Part shown: positions 1 through 11,890 of the stretch, piece by piece
How the letters are laid out: every line of letters starts with the position of its first letter
How positions within the stretch are numbered: the first letter of the stretch is position 1
Assembly (NCBI GenBank): GCA_964017235.1
Contig: OZ024940.1
Span: 29,134,573-29,198,572, forward strand
DNA length: 64,000 nucleotides
Direction: 5' to 3'
From: Sabellastarte sp. h YS-2021
Lineage: Eukaryota > Annelida > Polychaeta > Sabellida > Sabellidae
Made by a program: the position numbers and the translations under genes
The notes under the pieces: generated by a model
What the model saw: only the letters and a program-made list of their open reading frames with translations
Databases searched by the model: none
What the model was told of the DNA's origin: nothing

Positions 1-429
1 GGGACAACCAATCTTATACATGCGTATTAGTTGATTATTTTTGGCCCTAGACATTTTTAATGTGAAACCAACTAATAGGAAATGATGGGCTGAGAATCTT
101 CTGATGTGGTCAGATTTGGATTTAGGTCCTTTCTTCAAGGTCACTGGCTATGGTGATTTGTCTTTCTGGTGGATACAAATTTTCATACGTTCTCAGATGC
201 GCTAGGTATCTGTCTAGAGTTGGTCTCATCAGAGGCTGAGGAATAAAGTTATCCTAAGGTGCAAATTAGCCATGAAATATTATTTAAGAGAAGATGATTG
301 GTAAGTTATAGATACTCAATTCTATATCAAGATGTTGCATGACCCCACACCTGAGGTCTCACAAAGGACCACTAAAAAAATAATTCAGATGAAAAATTAG
401 GGAGCAATTTCTTGAATCCTGAAACTGCA

Positions 430-1480
430 AACATGAACAATTCTGCCTCCTGCCAAAAATCCATGAAAACAGAATCCTTGGTAGACCAATTTCCAGTTTA
501 GTTGATAGCTCAACAGCAAATATTAGTAAGTTTGCAGATGAACAAATAAAACAATATAACCTAAATACAAAGTCACATATTAGAGACACGTAAGATTTCA
601 CTAGTAAAATCACCCAATTAAAGCCAATCCCAGAGGGAGCCATTCTAGCCACCCTAGGTGTTACCTCTCTATACACCAACATACTGAATTAGGACAGTAT
701 TGCAGCAGTAGCAGACCACATGCACAAAGATCCCACAAAAGGGCCCATTGCCACTTACATACTTGACTGACTTAAATTGGTGTTACACAACATTTATTAT
801 TAGTTCAACAATTAATTCTATCTTCAAATAGGAGAACTGCAATGGGAACCATACTAGCACCCAGCTATGCCAATCTGTTTATGGATAGATTTGAAAGCAA
901 ATCTCTAGACAACCATAAACTAAAACCCCGATATGGAGACAATTCATTGATGATATCCTTTAGATATGGACTCATGGAAATGATTCCCTAATAGATTTTG
1001 TGAAATATTTTAAAAAGCTCCATCTAACCATCAAGTTCATTCCAGAGACTAGCAAAGAAAGCATTAATTTCTTAGATACCACAGTAAAATTTAAAGCTTA
1101 AAATATAAACATAATTAGCACCTTGTACAATAAGCCCACATCTGACACACATCTGTTTTTGCACCACACCAGTGCTTATCAAGAAACTGTTACTAAGAAT
1201 ATGGACAATATCTCAAATTAAGAAGAATTTGCACCCTATACACAGCTTTTAAATTTAATGCTGCTAAACTTGTACAATATCATGTAAAAAGAGGATAATA
1301 CTCCTGAACCAACTCAATACCAAAGAGTATTGAAATTGAGCCAGACAGTCTTACTGGAAGGATCAATATAAGGGCTGCTCAAAGACTCCCCCAGTAATGG
1401 TCAAAAGGTTCATAATGTGGAGCTTTAAAGAAAAATCTTCTGTCAGAAATCTCGCATTGGGTACAGGAGACTAGCAAATC
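430..1480 (+). pseudogene. Penelope-like element reverse transcriptase relic, unit 1
   Basis: Broken + strand reading showing Penelope-type RT landmarks in order: a FCLLPKIHE stretch from 441, GAILATLGVTSLYTNI near 640-685, APSYANLFMDRFESK near 861-900, FIDDIL at 943-960 with the FIDD catalytic dyad, and ESINFLDTTVKF near 1056-1092. In-frame stops and a frameshift (one C fewer at 925-929 than in the other copies) show that it is dead. Penelope elements are retrotransposons pairing this RT with a GIY-YIG endonuclease. Confidence 0.8.
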
Positions 1481-1751
1481 TGAAAAATATTTGAACCAGT
1501 ATTAAAATATACTTGTGATGTCATGTTATTGTTAAAAGTGTATTTTTATTCATCATGGTATTTGAATTTACAGAATTAACAGAATCTGGCAAAACGTAGT
1601 AATTAAAATACAATGTCTTTCAATGCAACATAATAGTGGTCATTCAGCACATCCTTAATTGGTTTAAGTGTTATGGTGATTAATATTAAGCAATAATATT
1701 GAAGTTAACCTCATTACATTTGTCTACTTTCTTCTTGTGGCACAAAATAAT

Positions 1752-2100
1752 TATATCCCCAGACGAAAGTCGGGCATATCTTGGTTTCACATCAGTCACA
1801 CCACCACCGCCTCCACTGCTGTAAATTTTGACTTGTGTGTGTGGTAATTCCAAAATGCTATTTCCTCCTTATATATGCCATATGTTTTTTCCCAAATGTA
1901 ATAACTACATGTCCATATAAAATGCAGAAAGAATTATTCATTGTATCTTAAATCGGGGATACTATGGATCATGCATGGTCATCGCACGTGTACATTTCCG
2001 TATACCAGTTCGCGTCCACAGATTTCTTGTGTTCAACCTACAAGCCATATTTCTTTTGAGATTCCTATAAAACTTTGCACGTGGCTTGCTACAGCAGAGA
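1752..2100 (+). mobile_element. Helentron-like family H2, 5' end fragment, unit 1
   Basis: Begins TATATCCCCAGACGAAAGTC, as does the H2 element at 37872, followed by the shared TTTTGACTTGTGTG segment. It is cut off before the H1 element at 2133. Copies lie at 16616-16965 and 31317-31675. Confidence 0.55.
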
Positions 2101-2132
2101 TCTGGCCACCCTTTTATTAGCCCAGGAACAAA

Positions 2133-3093
2133 TTGTATCCACTAGAAAGAAAACTTACCAAAGTCATTCAACCATCGCTTAATCTTGAAGGACGATGAAA
2201 TCTGATCACATCAAAAGATTCCTAGCCCTTGATTTCCTATAGGTTGGTTTCACATTGCAAACCTCTAGGACCAATAATAAGCAAGTTATAAGCACTTTTA
2301 AGTTTTGGTATCCTTGTTTGTCCTTGAAGGAGGGGTCCAAGGTCAAATCAGACCACATCAAAAGAATCCCACCCCATGATTTCCTATAACTTGGTTTGAC
2401 ATTGCAAACCTTTAGGACCAATAATAAGTGAGTAATAAGCACTTTTAGGTTTGCCCATCCTCGTTTGACCTTGAAAAAGGGGTCCAAGCTCAAATCCGAT
2501 CACACCAAAAGATTGCCAGCCCATGATTTCTTATATGTTTGTTTACAATCCCAAACTTCTAGAACCAATAATAAGTGAGATATAAGCACTTTTAAGTTTG
2601 GCTATCCTCGTTTGACCTTGAAGGAGGGGTCCAAGGTCAAATCTGACCTCACCAAAAGATTGCCAGCCCATGATTTCCTATAGGCTGGTTTACCATACCA
2701 AACCTCTAGGATCAATAATAAGGGAGATATAAGCACTAGTCATGACTGACAAAGAAACAGCCATGGCGGCCATCTTGTTTTTCAAAATGAGGCCAAAAAT
2801 ATATGCAGTCAAGTTTGTGTAATGAGGAACATATCCTGATCTGTACCTATAATACCCTTTGCTCTAGAGGGCCAAGAAAAGTCCTTGCTTAAAGTCAAAT
2901 AAATGTCCCTGATGGCCATCTTGTTTTTCAAAATGAGGCCAAAAATATTCCCAGGCAAGATTTTATGGTTCTTAATATATTCTGCAAATTTGAGAAGGCC
3001 AGCTATAATATTTTTTTGTTAGAAATCTCTCTACACACTGTTGCAACAGCATCGGTGTAGTGAAGCAAAATCCAGAGTATCCGGTGGATACAA
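2133..3093 (-). mobile_element. Helentron-like (pearl-like) element H1 with four 147-bp repeats, unit 1
   Basis: Reverse-oriented nonautonomous element. It has a 5' subterminal GGTGGATACAA at 3083-3093, two copies of the TTGTTTTTCAAAATGAGGCC segment, four tandem repeats with landmarks at 2269, 2415, 2562 and 2709 (146-147 bp apart), then TTGTATCCACT at 2133-2143 as the 3' subterminal inverted repeat. The terminal hairpin is degraded. The 5' end is the CpG-decayed form of that at 58875. Confidence 0.6.
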
Positions 3094-3228
3094 TGAAGGC
3101 GATGTTAGGTTTATGTCAAAACATGACAAATGGACAGACGCAGGATTGGATGCACATATGGGGTTTTACAACCTCTTGACCATGGCCTTCCTTTTTATTG
3201 ACTGTCTTTACATTCTGAAGCCATAGCA

Positions 3229-3740
3229 TCAATAATAAGGGAGAAATAGGGATGTTTTAGTGTGAAGACCCCACTTAACCTTGTACCAGGGATTTAAGGT
3301 CAAATTCAACACCTGGAAAAGATTTCCAGGCCATGACTTCCTGCAAGTTGTTTCACATTCCAAACCTCTAGGACCAATATTAGGAAAGATATAAGGCCTT
3401 TTTAATAGGATAACCCTGTTTGACATTAAACATGTGATATGGCAGCCATTTTGTTTTTGAACTAGGCCAAAATTACTATCAGGTTAGCTTTTCTAGTCAT
3501 ACAGCTTTTGTGCAAATTTGATGAAGCTAGCTAGAATATTTCAAGATTTAGAACATGATTTTCAAACAATTAACTATTGTGGCCATTTTGTTTTTCAAAA
3601 TGAGGCCAAAATTTAGTCAGAGACAGGTTATCATAGCCAAAACCATTCCAAATTTGGTAAAGATATCTCAATAAATGAATGAGATATTAAGGTTTATGCA
3701 AAAACATGATGAACAGACAGACGCAACTACAGAGGGTGTT
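3229..3740 (-). mobile_element. Second H1-related fragment, unit 1
   Basis: Holds one diverged 147-type monomer (3229-3420), two CATTTTGTTTTT-type segments and an AACAGACAGACGCAA tail. Copies lie at about 17936-18440 and 32646-33150. Confidence 0.45.
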
Positions 3741-3886
3741 TTATAACAAGCTAGTTTCATGATAGGATAAGACTTGAAGTGATAAAATTGAGAAGAAAAA
3801 GACTGGAAGTAATAAGACAATGACTGGAAGTGATTAGGACAAGATGAGAAGTGACTAGGACAAGCTGGTTTACAGGAGGGTGTAGG

Positions 3887-3924
3887 GTCGGTGAAATATC
3901 AAACATGTTTGATATTTTGCCGAC
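3887..3924. repeat. 38-bp near-perfect palindrome, unit 1
   Basis: GTCGG and CCGAC flank a perfect 24-bp palindrome centred on CAAACATGTTTG. Only the two bases beside each arm end mismatch. Repeated at 18594-18631 and 33304-33341. Confidence 0.9.
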
Positions 3925-4731
3925 TCAACAAGACAAGCCATGAAACTACAACTGACCCTAACCGACTCTGTAAACATTGCTCCCGACCCTCGAAAAATTC
4001 TTAGTTACCAACAAGATGGTCCCAGTGGAATACCCCTATAACTGACAGACAGACAACTATAACCTCCTAATGTAAGCCAGTATATATAAATGTCCTTATA
4101 AAATATGAAGTTAAATATCATTAAACAGTCCCGTGTAATTCTTAATTACCCATTTTGTTTGACAAACTTTCTGTCATCCAAACAAAATCTAACTATCTCC
4201 ACATGGTTGAATGATGGAGACTCAACTCTAAATTTAGTTGCAAATTTCTTATTTTGACACATTTTGTTGTTGCTAAAGCAATCTGTTCTTAGATTCTGTT
4301 TCAGACACTCTCAGTGTAGATTGGTCTTAGGTAAACATTTCACTCACTAGTATGTTAAGTGCGTGTGTTTGAACTTGGCCTCCTCTCAGTGTGATTAACA
4401 CATTGCCTTGATATATAAGGGAGGAGGTTAAATAATTTATCACAATGACATAAATTTTAAAAGTAAACTAAGCAGGTTACTTAAAATTATCTGAAATAAT
4501 GAAATACTTTTTGTTTTTGAAAATACATATGAGCTGAGAAAACAAGATCATTTGAAAAGTTTTTATCTGTGGTTGGCACTTCAAGTAAGCATTATAGTAG
4601 CCTTGCTGAAGACTCAAATTTCTTTTACAGTTAGGGAAAGTTTTCATTTCAGATAATGGAGTTTCAGTTTCAATAATACACTCATACGCCTACTTACTAT
4701 TAAGCTGTCTAGTTAGGTTCTATCTCTTAAC

Positions 4732-5166
4732 ATGTACGAGTGTTTTATGAAAACCAAATATCTGTGTGCAAAGAATCACAATTTTTCTGGCAATCTCCAT
4801 AAGATAAAATATCATTCCCTCCCTCTCGCCAAGATAAGGACACTACCCCTGATAAACCAAAAATCTGCACCAGATTGGGAAAACACATTTTGTCCCAAGC
4901 TTGTGAAAGTTATTGAATTTACAAGCCACCACACAGGTAAAACACACAAGTGCATTAATTTACCAAATCCCATGTTAATCACTTGTGAAATCAGTCACAT
5001 AATTTATCTGATGGAATGTATGAAATACGGATATCAATACATTGGGGAAACAGGTAACCCACAAAATGGGTGCTACAAAAATACTGTATATAAAATATTC
5101 CCTGTCTCGGAATTTGTTGTCGAGTCAGCACAATCTAGTTTATTTAGTATTTCACATAGTGCTTAA
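4732..5166 (+). pseudogene. Penelope-like GIY-YIG endonuclease relic, unit 1
   Basis: A 144-codon frame matching the linker and start of the GIY-YIG nuclease at the C-terminus of Penelope-like elements. It has a CPKLVKVIEFTSHHTGK stretch, then IIY at residues 90-92 and YIGETG at 103-108. After residue 110 the homology decays and the distal catalytic residues are missing. A minus-strand SINE piece follows at once. The usual second cysteine of the CxxCG motif is tyrosine (residue 99). It is probably the severed 3' part of the same element as the RT relic about 3 kb upstream. Confidence 0.7.
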
Positions 5167-5177
5167 TATCTTTATAT

Positions 5178-5345
5178 CAGTCATATTTCAGTGGGTAGTA
5201 AGAAGGGAGGAGGAAACCTATGCATACAGTTGGTGAAGGATCTATACTGTAAACTGCTTACCAAAGGCAAACAACTGCCAGCTTTCAAAATCTGACCTTA
5301 GGTTCGAGGGGAGTGTGTTGCCACTATTTCACCATGGCCCCAAGA
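5178..5345 (-). mobile_element. tRNA-derived SINE piece, unit 1
   Basis: On the minus strand it shares the AAAGCTGGCAGTTG, GCAGTTTACAGTA, CCAACTGTATG and GGTTTCCTC segments, in order, with the SINE at 7153. Copies lie at about 19885-20052 and 34594-34762. Confidence 0.65.
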
Positions 5346-6121
5346 GGCAAACTTGTGTACAAAAGGAGAAAATGAGGTTTGATATGTGAAGCTAATTTAT
5401 AGAAAATCATGGCCTGGGAACCATCTTATGTGGTCAGATTTTACGTTGGGCCCCTCTTTCAATATAAAATATGGACAGCCAAGGGTAAAAGTGCTGATAA
5501 CTTGCTTGACAATCTTAACCAAATGTAACAGTTCAAATATATAGAGTTGCTGCAGAAAGCTTTGTATATTTTGGAAATAAGCAATCCCACATAAAAAAAG
5601 AAAAGCACAGTCTGCTCTCCTGCAAAAATTTACATAGAGTAATTCTCTGCTTACATAAGTGGCTTCACGGGACTGTAAACTTCCTTCATTTGTGCAAAAG
5701 GTCATGCATTCTTCCAGTAGTCGAAATATCTATTGTATGAGAGAGCAGTCAGTTACAATCACAAGACACAAGCACATGATAAGCAATTAATAGCCTGGCC
5801 TTCCAGTGTGTCTGTTACATTATGCAGACATATTTTTGCCATAATTCACACTGTATTAGAGGCCTTTTCTAGCTATCCTCAGTTTAGCAAAGCTAAATTA
5901 ATGTGTGGAAACATTATGAGACATTATTACAATGCAATCAAACAGTTGTATACTTTTACAATGCCTGTGGCAAGGCTAGGCTATTTATTACATATTTTTT
6001 TTATTCTCGGCTGTTAGATGAGATGAGATGGAAAATTTGTAGGACTTTTTTTTAGTAGAGCTCATCATTCATGAATTACACTTATAAAAACTTGCTGTGA
6101 ATTCTGGGTAGGCTTTATTGA

Positions 6122-6317
6122 CATGCGCAATCCAAATCGAAATCTTAATAAATTGGGAAGAATTTCGTTTGTGATACATACTTGACAGAGTAAGTTGTGT
6201 CGGAGTGTGTGTCAAGTATAATGTGGATTTCAAAATAAATGAAAAAGTTTTCAGAATCATATATTGTTGAAAGTTCAACAGAAATGTAAAGTTCATCAGA
6301 CTCTTTCATCTGTTAGG
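6122..6317 (+). promoter_or_regulatory. Promoter/first-exon-like block, unit 1 (M1)
   Basis: CATGCGCA at 6122-6129, then 195 bases to TTAGG followed by GTAGGT (donor at 6318). It is the unit-1 counterpart of the block at 35428-35629 just upstream of the NLR CARD exon, sharing the GGGTAGGCTTTAT approach, TCTTAATAAA-TGGGAA, TTGTTGAAAG and TTTCATCTGTT stretches. No CARD exon follows it here. It could be an alternative promoter or a relic of a lost NLR gene. Confidence 0.35.
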
Positions 6318-7152
6318 GTAGGTATTCTTTTTTTCAAATTTTGAAAACTTGAAAACTATCATAGTAATCTTTGATATTTTCGTGTCAATGGTGTCTTCCT
6401 GCAACCTGTATGTTTTGTTGGGCTGTAAATTACAGCCTAATCTTCTGAATTTTTGCTTGCATTAATATTTCAATAATTCAACATCTTTGTTTTGCTGTAA
6501 ATGTAACTGAAAACCAATGAAATACTACTTGACGCAATGATTTTTATGTGATTACCATGTACCAGTAATGGATGCTTTTGTTTAAATATAAACATTGAAC
6601 TGATGGTGTTGTCCAATGATTCCATGTACTTTGAATGTTATATAAAACTATATGAAGTTTCATTGTCATATTCAATGCTCAAAACTTAACTTGTTGGCTT
6701 CAAAATATGTATAAAATAAAATATGATATTTCTGTTCTATATATTTGGAGTATATACCAATTTTTTTCATTAAATACCTTTCAAAATGATCAGGTCTGGG
6801 TCTGGATCCAAACAAGCTGGTATGTGCTTTGTCCTGTCGGGAAGATGTAATGGAACCCAGGATTTTTGGGTGCTTTTTTGTGGTATTTGCTTTTTGCTGA
6901 GTTGGTTACTACTGGCTTCATTGTTTCAGTTCAGGAAATACCATAAATTTAAGTTCAGATGATTTATTGTCTATGAGATAATTGTAGCTTGAAATTTTAA
7001 AGAAGAGAATGAAAAAAGGGATGTTTAGAAGTGCCAGTATCGCTAGAGCTCTTGCTTAATAATCTAACTTTTCTGGTTTAGCCTTTGATACTTGCGTTGT
7101 TTTTGTCTCTGCATACACACCACTGCAACCCTTATAAAACCATATACTATGT
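6318..7152. other. Stretch without recognised genes (and its unit-2 copy 21025-21859)
   Basis: AT-rich, no coding frame of note and no repeat recognised. The same holds for 5346-6121, 7390-8889, 10260-11240, 12512-13097, 14316-14636 and 3925-4731 in unit 1, and for their copies in units 2 and 3. Confidence 0.5.
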
Positions 7153-7385
7153 AGGGGGCCACTATGGCAGAGTGGTAACACTCTTGTCTCCCACCTCTGA
7201 GGCCGTTTTTCGGTTCACGTCTCTACCTCAAGTGGGAAAGCTGGTAGTTGCTTGCCGTTTGTTGGCAGTTTACAGTACAGAACCTTGACCAACTGTATGT
7301 ACTGGTTTCCTCGCCCCACAAAGCTACCCATTGTGATATGACTACTATCTACTGACCACTTTAGGTGTTAACAACACCCGGTATA
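7153..7385 (+). mobile_element. tRNA-derived SINE with A and B boxes, unit 1
   Basis: A-box-like TGGCAGAGTGG at 7165-7175 and B-box-like GGTTCACGTC at 7212-7221, spaced as in a pol III tRNA-type promoter. They are followed by the family body (GGGAAAGCTGGTAGTTGC ... ACTGGTTTCCTCG ... GTGATATGAC). The head does not fold into a proper tRNA, so this is a SINE and not a tRNA gene. Confidence 0.75.
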
Positions 7386-8889
7386 AGTATCAAATATTCA
7401 AGAGTATCACATTATGCCTTCAACTCAGAAGTGAAAAAACACTGACGTACTACCATTTGAAAAGTTGGAGGAAAAAAGTTTTTGCAGAAATATGGATAAT
7501 ACAGCCGGACCTTGGATGCAATCTTTTTTCCGCTTTTAGAAGAGTCAAAAATACTGTAGTGTTCTTGGGAGCCACATGATTCTAAACTGACTAAATAACC
7601 ACAAAACATTTATTTAGTGTCTGGATGTGTTTGGTCAAGCATGCATGTGTTCCTCAGTGGGGAGAAATCCACTGAAAATTAGTTGATACCTTTGGTTTAA
7701 TTAAATGTCTTCCAACATGACATTCAAACAGTAGATGGTCTATAATAGAATACTTTACAAGTTCTTTGTCCCAAGGTGAGATCATTGGAATTGTGGGACT
7801 TGGATTAGCCCATCTGGTTATGTTGGTGACTTTGAGTAGGAGAGATTATAATTTGGAAGTAGCACATGCCAGAAATAAAGATGATAAACTGGCATCAAAA
7901 TCCTGAATGTGATAATAATTTGGCCTGTAGTTAGTTAATAAATTATCAAGTGGTGTTTGCAATACTGTTTCCTGAAATAAAACAAATAATGATTTCCTAA
8001 AAAATGGACTAAGGTTATCGTCCCTAAAGCTATAAAAGCATGTTCATCAGTATAATTGTAGTGAGTAGCTACTACAGAGAACAAAGGGAGAAAGTAATTG
8101 GTACTCACAGTTTATCTCAGTGAAGGAGGGCTACTGGTCTGGCTAGTTATAGCACTGGCTTTTTGTGTAAGACTGTGCAGCTACTTTATTTCTGCCTAGA
8201 TCATGGCAGAGGGAAAATGAGGTGGAATCATGGGAACTGAATACTATCTGAATGCTAAGGCCCTCACTGAATGAAAATATTACTTTGGCAACACCCTTAC
8301 AAAAACATATTGTTTAACCTTTTACACACTCTATACTGAGCAGACTGAGATGTAATAAGATACATAGCAATAAGCTAAACATAGCAATACTCATTAGATT
8401 AAACTGGCCATACCATAGCTTGGCCCCATTAGATGTTAATGATTTGTAACAAGTGGAGAGGATGACATTAAGTTTGAAACTTAAAGTGAAGTTATTTTTG
8501 AAGAATTTTTACTTTAACAACATAAATGTTGGGTCAAGCTAAGGTTATGTATAACTTTACTTATAATAATAATAATTTATATTTTCTGGTTGTGAGAAGA
8601 AAGATCTAATAAGTAGTCTCATTGCAGTGTTGTTCACAAAAGGGGCAGATTAAAAGTGAAGTTTATTTATAAATATGTATAAAGGTAAATGAAAGGGTAA
8701 AAATGGTCAGCAATTCAAACCAAGATAGTCAAATTTACAAAAAAGAATTAGATAATCATTAAAAATAGTCTTAGTTTCTCAAACTGCTGGGATACTATCT
8801 GGAAAGAGTTATCAAATTCGTTTGCAGCACAAAGGCTTGGATTTACAGGCCCACGGTCAATGATGCAATACAGAGATTCTAGACATATG

Positions 8890-9086
8890 CATGCGCAGTT
8901 TCTACACTCTCAGCATTTAGCAGTGTCTAGACAGTGTGAAAGTAGTCCCGTGCCTAAAACAAAGGAATCTGCTGAGTTGCTGAAGTTTGGATTTCAGCAA
9001 CTTTCAAAAATAAACAAAATGTTTTTAGAGTGATACTTCTTGAGAGTATGGGATAGTTCATTATACTGAGTACTACAACTGTTGAG
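8890..9086 (+). promoter_or_regulatory. Promoter/first-exon-like block, unit 1 (M2)
   Basis: CATGCGCA at 8890-8897, 196 bases before CTGTTGAG followed by GTAGGT (donor at 9087). The last 60 bases align closely with the end of the 35428-35629 block. The next plausible acceptor with a start codon downstream is the mini-exon at 14245. Confidence 0.35.
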
Positions 9087-9349
9087 GTAGGTATTTTAAA
9101 TCTTTAAAAACTTGAGGCTAAAAGATTACAGATTCCCAGTCTCCTTGCTTCAAATTATCACCGGTACAACTAATGACCACCAGTAAATAAAATATTTATT
9201 TTTCAGTGACGACCACATATTTTGAAACACTTTTGTTTTGCATTCGTTCAATTTAAGCTTGAGATGGTTCTACTTTATTTAAGACATATTGAGGTCACTG
9301 TGTGCCAAGTTATATACATCTTGATTCTTCCTGGTGATAATTGGTACCC

Positions 9350-9917
9350 CCCAGTAAACATTACAAACGTTTATAAACGTTTATAAACCTAACTATCAAC
9401 GGTTTAGATTAGGTTTAAAATGATGGGTCTCTAAACATTCGCGCATAAACGTTTATAAACATTTATACATAAACGTTTATACATAAAACGTTTATAAACG
9501 TTTATACACGTGTTTAAAATCTGGAGAAATATTTCTGTAAGTATATCTTGCTGTATCATTGTTGTTTGAATCCATCAATACATTCTAAGTAGATATATAG
9601 AAGTATATAATTTGATGATATTATATACTTTTATATCTCTACTTAGAATTTAATGATGGCTTCAAACAACAGTGATACAGCAAGATATAGTAACAGAAAT
9701 ATTTCTCCAGTTTCTCTCAAAATGGCTGTGCTGATGTCATCATCCCAAATGAAAATGAGGTTAAGATATTTTTAACCCTTTATAAACCAAACTAATGATG
9801 CTGAAACGTTTATAAACCCATAATATTGAATAATTGTTAATATTTAGGTTTATATTTGGTTTAAAAAACGTTTCTAGGTTAACTAAACGTTTATAAACGT
9901 CTGCTATGTTTACTGGG
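9350..9917. mobile_element. 568-bp inverted-repeat (MITE/foldback-like) element, unit 1
   Basis: Ends in exact 12-bp inverted repeats, CCCAGTAAACAT (9350-9361) and ATGTTTACTGGG (9906-9917). The arms are full of AACGTTTATAAACGTTTATA-type short repeats. The centre (about 9521-9712) is a long hairpin with arms of about 90 bases beginning CTGGAGAAATATTTCTGT. No transposase and no clear target-site duplication are seen. Confidence 0.8.
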
Positions 9918-10123
9918 CCTGCGATAATGCAATTAACAGCAAGGCAGTACTAGCAGCAATGGCGACATATGTTCAAAGCCTTATGGTGTGTATTCATTCC
10001 ATTTAGCAGTTAACCATATTAATTACATTTAGAATATGTTTTATTACAGTTATGTCTCTTTTAAAGTCCAAAGCCAGGAGCTGGAATGCAAAGAGCATTC
10101 TTATCACCTATCTTAACATTTAA

Positions 10124-10153
10124 TTTTTTTTTTTTGGGGGGGGGGGGGGGGGG
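10124..10153 (+). repeat. T12-G18 homopolymer tract, unit 1
   Basis: Twelve T directly followed by eighteen G. Just after it lies CGCACGCCCCCCTTTC ... GATCTGCCTCTG, a pair of motifs met again at 11269-11305, so it likely lies at the end of a DNA-transposon relic. Confidence 0.9.
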
Positions 10154-11397
10154 CGTGGGGGCGCACGCCCCCCTTTCAGAGTTTGAAAGCTTTGACTTGT
10201 GGCTTTTTATCCCTGTCCACACCCCCATTAATCCCCTCCCCCCTAGATCTGCCTCTGTTGGGGAAATATACCTGTTTAAAGTGACACTTGTTTTATCTGT
10301 GTCACAGTCAAACTGTCCCAATAGCAAAGGGGATTAGGCTCTTTTGTGTCTGTACTAAGTTAGGTCTCATCCTCAAACAAACTGGGGATTACATCTTTTA
10401 TGGATAACTGTTTTAATAAACCTTTTTTGTTAACAAGTGTATGTTTAAACATGAGGTAATGAGATATACAATTTACAAAACTGAATTCACTCACTCCAAT
10501 TAGTAAATTATGACTGCACTTCTGTGTTTCAATTACAATTTGCTACAATAGCTATAAGATTGTACTGGAAAAAGTTAAATTAAATTGATTTATGTGTTGT
10601 TAAAATGAAAATGATGAAAGAATCAGTTATTTATAATGAAAACGTTTAAAACAAGAAACATTATGGGATACAAATTTAGATTAAAGTATGTTTCTCTCCA
10701 AGTGTGTTTTATAGTTATACAATTGTTCATTACGGAAATCCCCTTTGAAGTTTATTACATGTTATTATGTTCATGACAGTAAACTGCTGTATGTGTCAGA
10801 CCATTGAATATAGAAAAAATCCTACTGGAAAAAAAAACTTGATAAAAAACTAGTGTATCAACATATAATCCTAGTAGAAAAAAACCCTTGGAGTGTTGGA
10901 AAAATACCCCAAAAATATGTTACATGCTGTATCCTACTTGGCAGTGCTTGTGTAAATAAGTAATGTGCCATTTTGTTAGAGGGCTTTTATACTGAGGTAT
11001 TTTCCACTGCAGGTTTTCACAAAGGCTTTTTTCTGATAGAGGCATTTTCAGTTTACTTGACCATCAGTACGATATATTAAGTGTTTTGATAAGATTGGCA
11101 TTTTGCCCTTCCTGTTAAATAAAATTGCCAACATTTTGTCCTCCCTGCAATTTTGACTGGTGTTTTGTCCTTCAGCATTTTGTCCGCTGGGGTTTTTGTC
11201 TGTGCACCGCATGATTTGTCTCGCTACAAAATGTCCAAGTATGAAATATCGATACCCATGGCAACCCACGCCCCCCCTTTCGGAAAATCCTGTATCTGCC
11301 TCTGCACAAGGATACCACAAGAACCCCTCTGATATCCCAAAGAGATTGTACACCTATCTTATCATTTAATTTATTTATTGTAGCAATAAAGGACAGG

Positions 11398-11520
11398 GTT
11401 TGAGTACTGTATCGGCGAATAAATCACAAACTTCCAAGTGGAATAATGGACGAAGCTTGATAGGTCTAAGTTCACTATGGCCCGATGTTTGTGATTTATT
11501 TGACGATACAGTACTCAAAC
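11398..11520. repeat. 123-bp inverted repeat with 34-bp arms, unit 1
   Basis: Left arm 11398-11431 and right arm 11487-11520 are near-perfect inverse copies (ends GTTTGAGTACTGTATCG and CGATACAGTACTCAAAC), with a 55-base spacer. Weaker pairing continues outward (TAGCAATAAA / TTTATCGCTA). It may be a MITE or a transcribed hairpin. Confidence 0.85.
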
Positions 11521-11762
11521 TTTATCGCTATTATAAAGACCGGTATGATTTTAACAGAAAAACATCTATTTATTCAGTCAAGAAATGTAGTTGTTTTGGA
11601 ACTATATCTTTGCTGAATTACAGCCATTTGGACTTCTTTTACAATATTTCATCTCTTGTGTTATAATGTATGCTAGCAACGATGCGCAGTGACAAGTTTT
11701 CGTTCACTGCACATTTCCGGTCTTTATAATTGGGGTTCAACATTGCTTTCAACACATTGTAT

Positions 11763-11890
11763 ACGTCATATCACAACGGGTAGTTTTATGGGCTGGGGAA
11801 ACCAGTACATACAGTTGAGTTTCTGTTATGTAAACTGCTGACCAACAGGACGCAACTACCAGCTTTCTCACTAGAGGTTGGGGGATTCTT
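11763..11890 (-). mobile_element. SINE body fragment, unit 1
   Basis: Minus-strand match to the body of the SINE at 7153 (AAAGCTGGTAGTTGCG, GCAGTTTACAT, AACTGTATGTACTGGTTTCC, GTGATATGAC). The tRNA head is missing. Confidence 0.65.

Noticed and set aside
359-682. Minus-strand frame repeated at 15150 and 29861
   Set aside because: It is the antisense shadow of the Penelope reverse transcriptase relic.
7153-7240. Functional tRNA gene
   Set aside because: A and B boxes are present, but stems are not complementary and a SINE body follows.
10061-10337. Open frames with poly-Pro/poly-Gly across the G tract (also at 24820-25042)
   Set aside because: They are produced by the homopolymer run and a transposon-end relic; no coding character outside it.
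11048-11369. Overlapping opposite-strand frames (also at 25753-26074)
   Set aside because: They are low-complexity TTTTGTCC-type repeats plus a transposon-end motif. No domain, and the two strands are mirror shadows.
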